Source: Granulicella aggregans
GTDB lineage: Bacteria > Acidobacteriota > Terriglobia > Terriglobales > Acidobacteriaceae
Direction: 5' to 3'
Assembly (NCBI RefSeq): GCF_025685565.1
Contig: NZ_JAGSYE010000003.1
Span: 558,001-622,000, forward strand
DNA: 64,000 nt
The translations under genes and the position numbers were made by a program. Under the pieces are notes generated by a model. That model was not told the origin of the DNA. It ran no database searches and saw only the letters and a program-made list of their open reading frames with translations. This document shows positions 61,620 to 64,000 of the stretch, one piece after another (the first letter of the stretch is position 1; every line of letters starts with the position of its first letter).

Positions 61620-62693
61620 ATGACAACGAAAAAAGAACTCCTTAGCCGCCCCATCGTTCACCTTGACATCAAGCAGCACAACGTCGTCTCGCTGGTCGAC
61701 GCGATGGCCGATATGGCCTTCAGCTCCCGCGACGTACACCGTGCTTCCTCTATCTACGACATGATGCTTCGCGACACAGAATGCGGCGTCATCCTCTGTA
61801 TCGCGGGCTCCATGGTGTCGGCGGGCATGAAGCAGATCTTCATCGACCTGATCCGCAACAACATGGTGGACGCGATCGTCTCGACCGGCGCGAACATCGT
61901 CGACCAGGACTTCTTCGAAGCGCTCGGCTTCAAGCACTACATCGCCGAAGACCAGTACAAGTACGGCAACGAAGACGCCACCCTGCGCGAACTCGCCATC
62001 GACCGCATCTACGACACCTTCATCGATGAAGACGAACTCCGCATCTGCGACGACACCATCGAGCAGATCACCAACTCGCTTGAGACGCGCCCCTACAGTT
62101 CGCGCGAGTTCCTCCGCGAGATGGGCGCATGGCTCGAGAAGAAGGGGCACACTCTGGCCGCCGGCGGCGTCGACTCCATCGTTCACGCAGCCTACGAGAA
62201 GAACGTGCCCATCTTCATCCCCGCGTTCTCGGACTGCTCGGCCGGCTTCGGCCTCGTCGCTCACCAGCACGCCCGCCAGGGCCAGCCGGTGGTCTCGATC
62301 GACTCTGCCAAGGACTTCTACGAGCTGACCAAGCTGAAGATTGAGAATCCCTCCACCGGTCTGCTCATGGTCTGCGGCGGTGTTCCCAAGAACTTCGCCC
62401 AGGACATCGTCGTCGCCGCCGAGATCCTCGGCTCCGACGCCCCGATGCACAAGTACGCGATCCAGATCACCGTCGCCGACTCCCGCGACGGCGCTCTGTC
62501 GGGTTCCACCCTCAAGGAAGCCAGCAGCTGGGGCAAGGTCGACCTCACTTACGAGCAGATGGTCTACTCCGAGGCCACCCTCGCGCTTCCTCTGATCACC
62601 GGCTACGCGTACCACAAACAGGCGCACGCAGCCCGCACCGGCAAGAACTGGGCCGCCATCCTGGACAAGGTCGCTGAACCCGTAACCGCGTAG
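61620..62693 (+). CDS. Deoxyhypusine synthase-family protein
   Basis: A 357-residue NAD-dependent enzyme of the deoxyhypusine/homospermidine synthase family. GLLMVCGGVPKNFAQDI and SGSTLKEASSWGKVDL are family motifs; the lysine in SWGK is the one that carries the aminobutyl intermediate in eukaryotic DHS. FIPAFSDCSAGFGL and CIAGSMVSAGMKQIFIDLI also fit. Bacteria lack eIF5A, so the acceptor is probably a free polyamine, as in homospermidine synthase, which evolved from DHS in plants. The gene is monocistronic with a strong terminator. Confidence 0.87.
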   Translation: MTTKKELLSRPIVHLDIKQHNVVSLVDAMADMAFSSRDVHRASSIYDMMLRDTECGVILCIAGSMVSAGMKQIFIDLIRNNMVDAIVSTGANIVDQDFFEALGFKHYIAEDQYKYGNEDATLRELAIDRIYDTFIDEDELRICDDTIEQITNSLETRPYSSREFLREMGAWLEKKGHTLAAGGVDSIVHAAYEKNVPIFIPAFSDCSAGFGLVAHQHARQGQPVVSIDSAKDFYELTKLKIENPSTGLLMVCGGVPKNFAQDIVVAAEILGSDAPMHKYAIQITVADSRDGALSGSTLKEASSWGKVDLTYEQMVYSEATLALPLITGYAYHKQAHAARTGKNWAAILDKVAEPVTA

Positions 62694-62716
62694 GCTATCG
62701 CCGGACAGACAGGAAA

Positions 62717-62752
62717 AATGGAGCCAGCTAGACAGCTGGCTCCATTTTTTTT
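62717..62752 (+). terminator. Rho-independent terminator of the DHS-like gene
   Basis: A perfect 13-base stem (62717-62729 and 62734-62746) with loop AGAC is followed by an eight-base T-run (62745-62752). Confidence 0.95.
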
Positions 62753-62761
62753 GTTCGCGTG

Positions 62762-62790
62762 ATGACTTTCTCTCACCAAATTTGTATAGT
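62762..62790 (+). promoter_or_regulatory. Candidate promoter of the histidine kinase gene
   Basis: ATGACT (62762-62767) and TATAGT (62785-62790) are separated by 17 bases. The -10 matches five of six consensus bases, the -35 four. Confidence 0.35.
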
Positions 62791-62850
62791 CAGGTTACTA
62801 AAGCGTCTCCCGACGTTCTAAATTACCCGCTCGGGCAGTATTAATGAGGG

Positions 62851-64000
62851 ATGGTGATTTCGATACCGGCACCCACCGCAGTTGTACTTCTGATACTGCT
62901 CCTGATCATCGGTATCCTTGTTGGCGTGATCGTCCAGACGCGACGCAAGTCGTCTGAACTGCGCGTCCAGCTTGATGCTGCGCGTCAGCGGCAACAGGAA
63001 GACGAGCGCGAACTGACCCAGCGTTCCGCGCTTGACACGCTCAAAGACGAGTTCGTCTCGACCGTCTCCCATGAACTGCGCACCCCACTGACCAGTATCC
63101 GGGGAGCTCTCGGACTGTTGTCGTCTGGTGTCTTTGGTAACCTGGACGTCAAATCGCAAAATCTTCTTCGCATCGCGCTCACCAACACCGATCGCCTGAT
63201 CCGGCTGATAAATGACCTGCTCGACCTTGAACGGATGGACTCCGGCGCAGCAGTCTTACAGATGCGCCGCTGTTCCCTGCCGGAGCTGGTCAACCAGGCG
63301 ATGGAGACGATGTCCGCGCTCGCCGACGCCGGTCAGGTCAAGCTGCTCGTGGCTCCCGGCGCGAAGGTCCTGATGCCGAACGTCTTCTTCGACGCGGACC
63401 CCGACCGCATCCTTCAGGTGCTGACCAACCTCTTCTCCAACGCGATCAAGTTCGCTCCCGCTTTCTCCAGTGTCACCCTGGAGGTAGAAACTCCTCCTGA
63501 TGAACTGGTCTTCCGCGTGGTCGACCAGGGCCGGGGCATCCCCGAGGACCAACTCGAATCCATCTTCGAACGCTTCAAGCAGGTCGACCATCCCGACGCC
63601 CGCGCGATCGGTGGCACCGGACTCGGCCTCGCCATCTGCCGCAGCATCATTCAACAACACGGGGGAAGCATCTGGGCACAACGGAATGTCGTGAAGGGCG
63701 CGTCCATCTGCATCCGCCTCCCACGCCACCAGAGGACCTACGATGCATCGCTCGTCGGCGGCTACACGCCGGCGGCGAAAGAGGCCTCGGCAGTCCCGGT
63801 CACCCCACGTCCGGAGTCCACGCTCGACACACCCATCCTGATCTGCGACGACAACAAAGCCAAGCGCACGAAGATCGTCACCCAACTCCGCGCACGCGGC
63901 CACTGCGTGCTGGAGGCAGGGTCGTCCGAGGAAGCCATCGAGATCGCCAAGAACCGGCCCGCGCAAAGTCCTGTCCGGGCCATCCTGCTCGATCTGCAGA
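62851..64000 (+). CDS. Hybrid sensor histidine kinase, 3' end outside window
   Basis: About 383 residues are visible. One N-terminal membrane helix (VVLLILLLIIGILVGVIV) and a short coiled coil lead to a HisKA domain with the phosphorylated histidine in STVSHELRTPLTSIRGAL, then a HATPase domain (LTNLFSNAIKFAP, VDQGRGIPEDQLESIFERF, GTGLGLAICRSIIQQHGG), and then a receiver domain (TPILICDDNKAKRTKI), which is cut by the edge at its phospho-acceptor strand (AILLDLQ). The helix lacks a periplasmic sensor loop. Start uncertain: GAGGG abuts the ATG. Confidence 0.88.
   Translation, partial: MVISIPAPTAVVLLILLLIIGILVGVIVQTRRKSSELRVQLDAARQRQQEDERELTQRSALDTLKDEFVSTVSHELRTPLTSIRGALGLLSSGVFGNLDVKSQNLLRIALTNTDRLIRLINDLLDLERMDSGAAVLQMRRCSLPELVNQAMETMSALADAGQVKLLVAPGAKVLMPNVFFDADPDRILQVLTNLFSNAIKFAPAFSSVTLEVETPPDELVFRVVDQGRGIPEDQLESIFERFKQVDHPDARAIGGTGLGLAICRSIIQQHGGSIWAQRNVVKGASICIRLPRHQRTYDASLVGGYTPAAKEASAVPVTPRPESTLDTPILICDDNKAKRTKIVTQLRARGHCVLEAGSSEEAIEIAKNRPAQSPVRAILLDLQ

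Noticed and set aside
61416..62627. A 403-codon minus-strand ORF opposite the DHS-like gene
   Set aside because: The plus strand carries a clear family match with a terminator; this frame has no domain and is a shadow.
1..64000. tRNA, rRNA and CRISPR arrays
   Set aside because: No cloverleaf-like segment with the conserved TTC and anticodon features, no rRNA core sequence, and no evenly spaced direct repeats with unique spacers were found by reading.

Overview
The window is a GC-rich bacterial chromosome segment with about 60 protein genes. No rRNA, tRNA or CRISPR array was seen. Gene content points to an Acidobacteriota genome, probably Acidobacteriaceae (Granulicella/Terriglobus/Edaphobacter-like): a very long BamA next to TamB, glycine-rich secreted proteins, a futalosine-pathway gene, and families of short palindromic repeats between genes. 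The placement is an inference from gene content; no marker gene is present.

Layout. 1-8.0 kb (minus): an outer-membrane biogenesis operon, bamA, a SurA-like chaperone fragment and tamB, the last running off the left edge. 8.3-18.8 kb: a ThiF/MoeB enzyme, an ECF sigma factor with a small coupled partner, shikimate kinase, an AI-2E-type permease, a metallo-beta-lactamase-fold protein, the siroheme pair (precorrin-2 dehydrogenase and SUMT), an M28 peptidase, a DHA2 exporter and a glycine-rich secreted protein. 19-23.6 kb: galK-galT-galE and a divergent lactonase. 23.7-27.5 kb (minus): a HemD-GAF-ANTAR fusion regulator, an NHL-repeat protein and an MqnC-like radical SAM enzyme. 28.0-37.0 kb (plus): a nitrate assimilation operon made of siroheme nitrite reductase, a CysJ-like diflavin reductase, a DmsB-DmsC fusion, a NasA-type nitrate reductase and an NNP transporter. 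The siroheme genes at 13.6-15.0 kb and the HemD-ANTAR fusion fit the same pathway: cofactor supply and probable antitermination control.

37-42 kb: DinB-like and DUF1203 genes, a glycine-betaine-type ABC transporter and a P-loop kinase. 42.2-47.4 kb: gap and pgk, separated by a hypothetical gene, a UPF0175/DUF3368 toxin-antitoxin pair, a PPOX protein and a DUF6629 membrane protein. 48-52.7 kb: nucleoside transport and phosphorolysis (nupC, punA), a peroxiredoxin-like protein, a Tet(X)-like monooxygenase and a TRIC/UPF0126 channel. 52.7-55.4 kb (minus): an OlsB-like N-acyltransferase between two PlsC-like O-acyltransferases, a likely aminolipid module.

56.0-58.5 kb looks like an acquired, more AT-rich island. 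It holds an HslV/proteasome-like Ntn hydrolase behind a strong promoter with an overlapping perfect inverted repeat, followed by an IS1595-type transposase with a translationally coupled small ORF. 58.5-64.0 kb: a membrane protein/XRE pair, three Tad pseudopilin-like genes, a bacterial deoxyhypusine synthase homologue and the start of a hybrid histidine kinase cut by the right edge.

The most unusual items are the proteasome-like hydrolase and its promoter, the HemD-GAF-ANTAR fusion facing a hairpin-rich nitrite reductase leader, the fused membrane-anchored partner of a Tat-less nitrate reductase, and a dispersed family of GCCCCA...TGGG palindromes whose stems differ but stay complementary.
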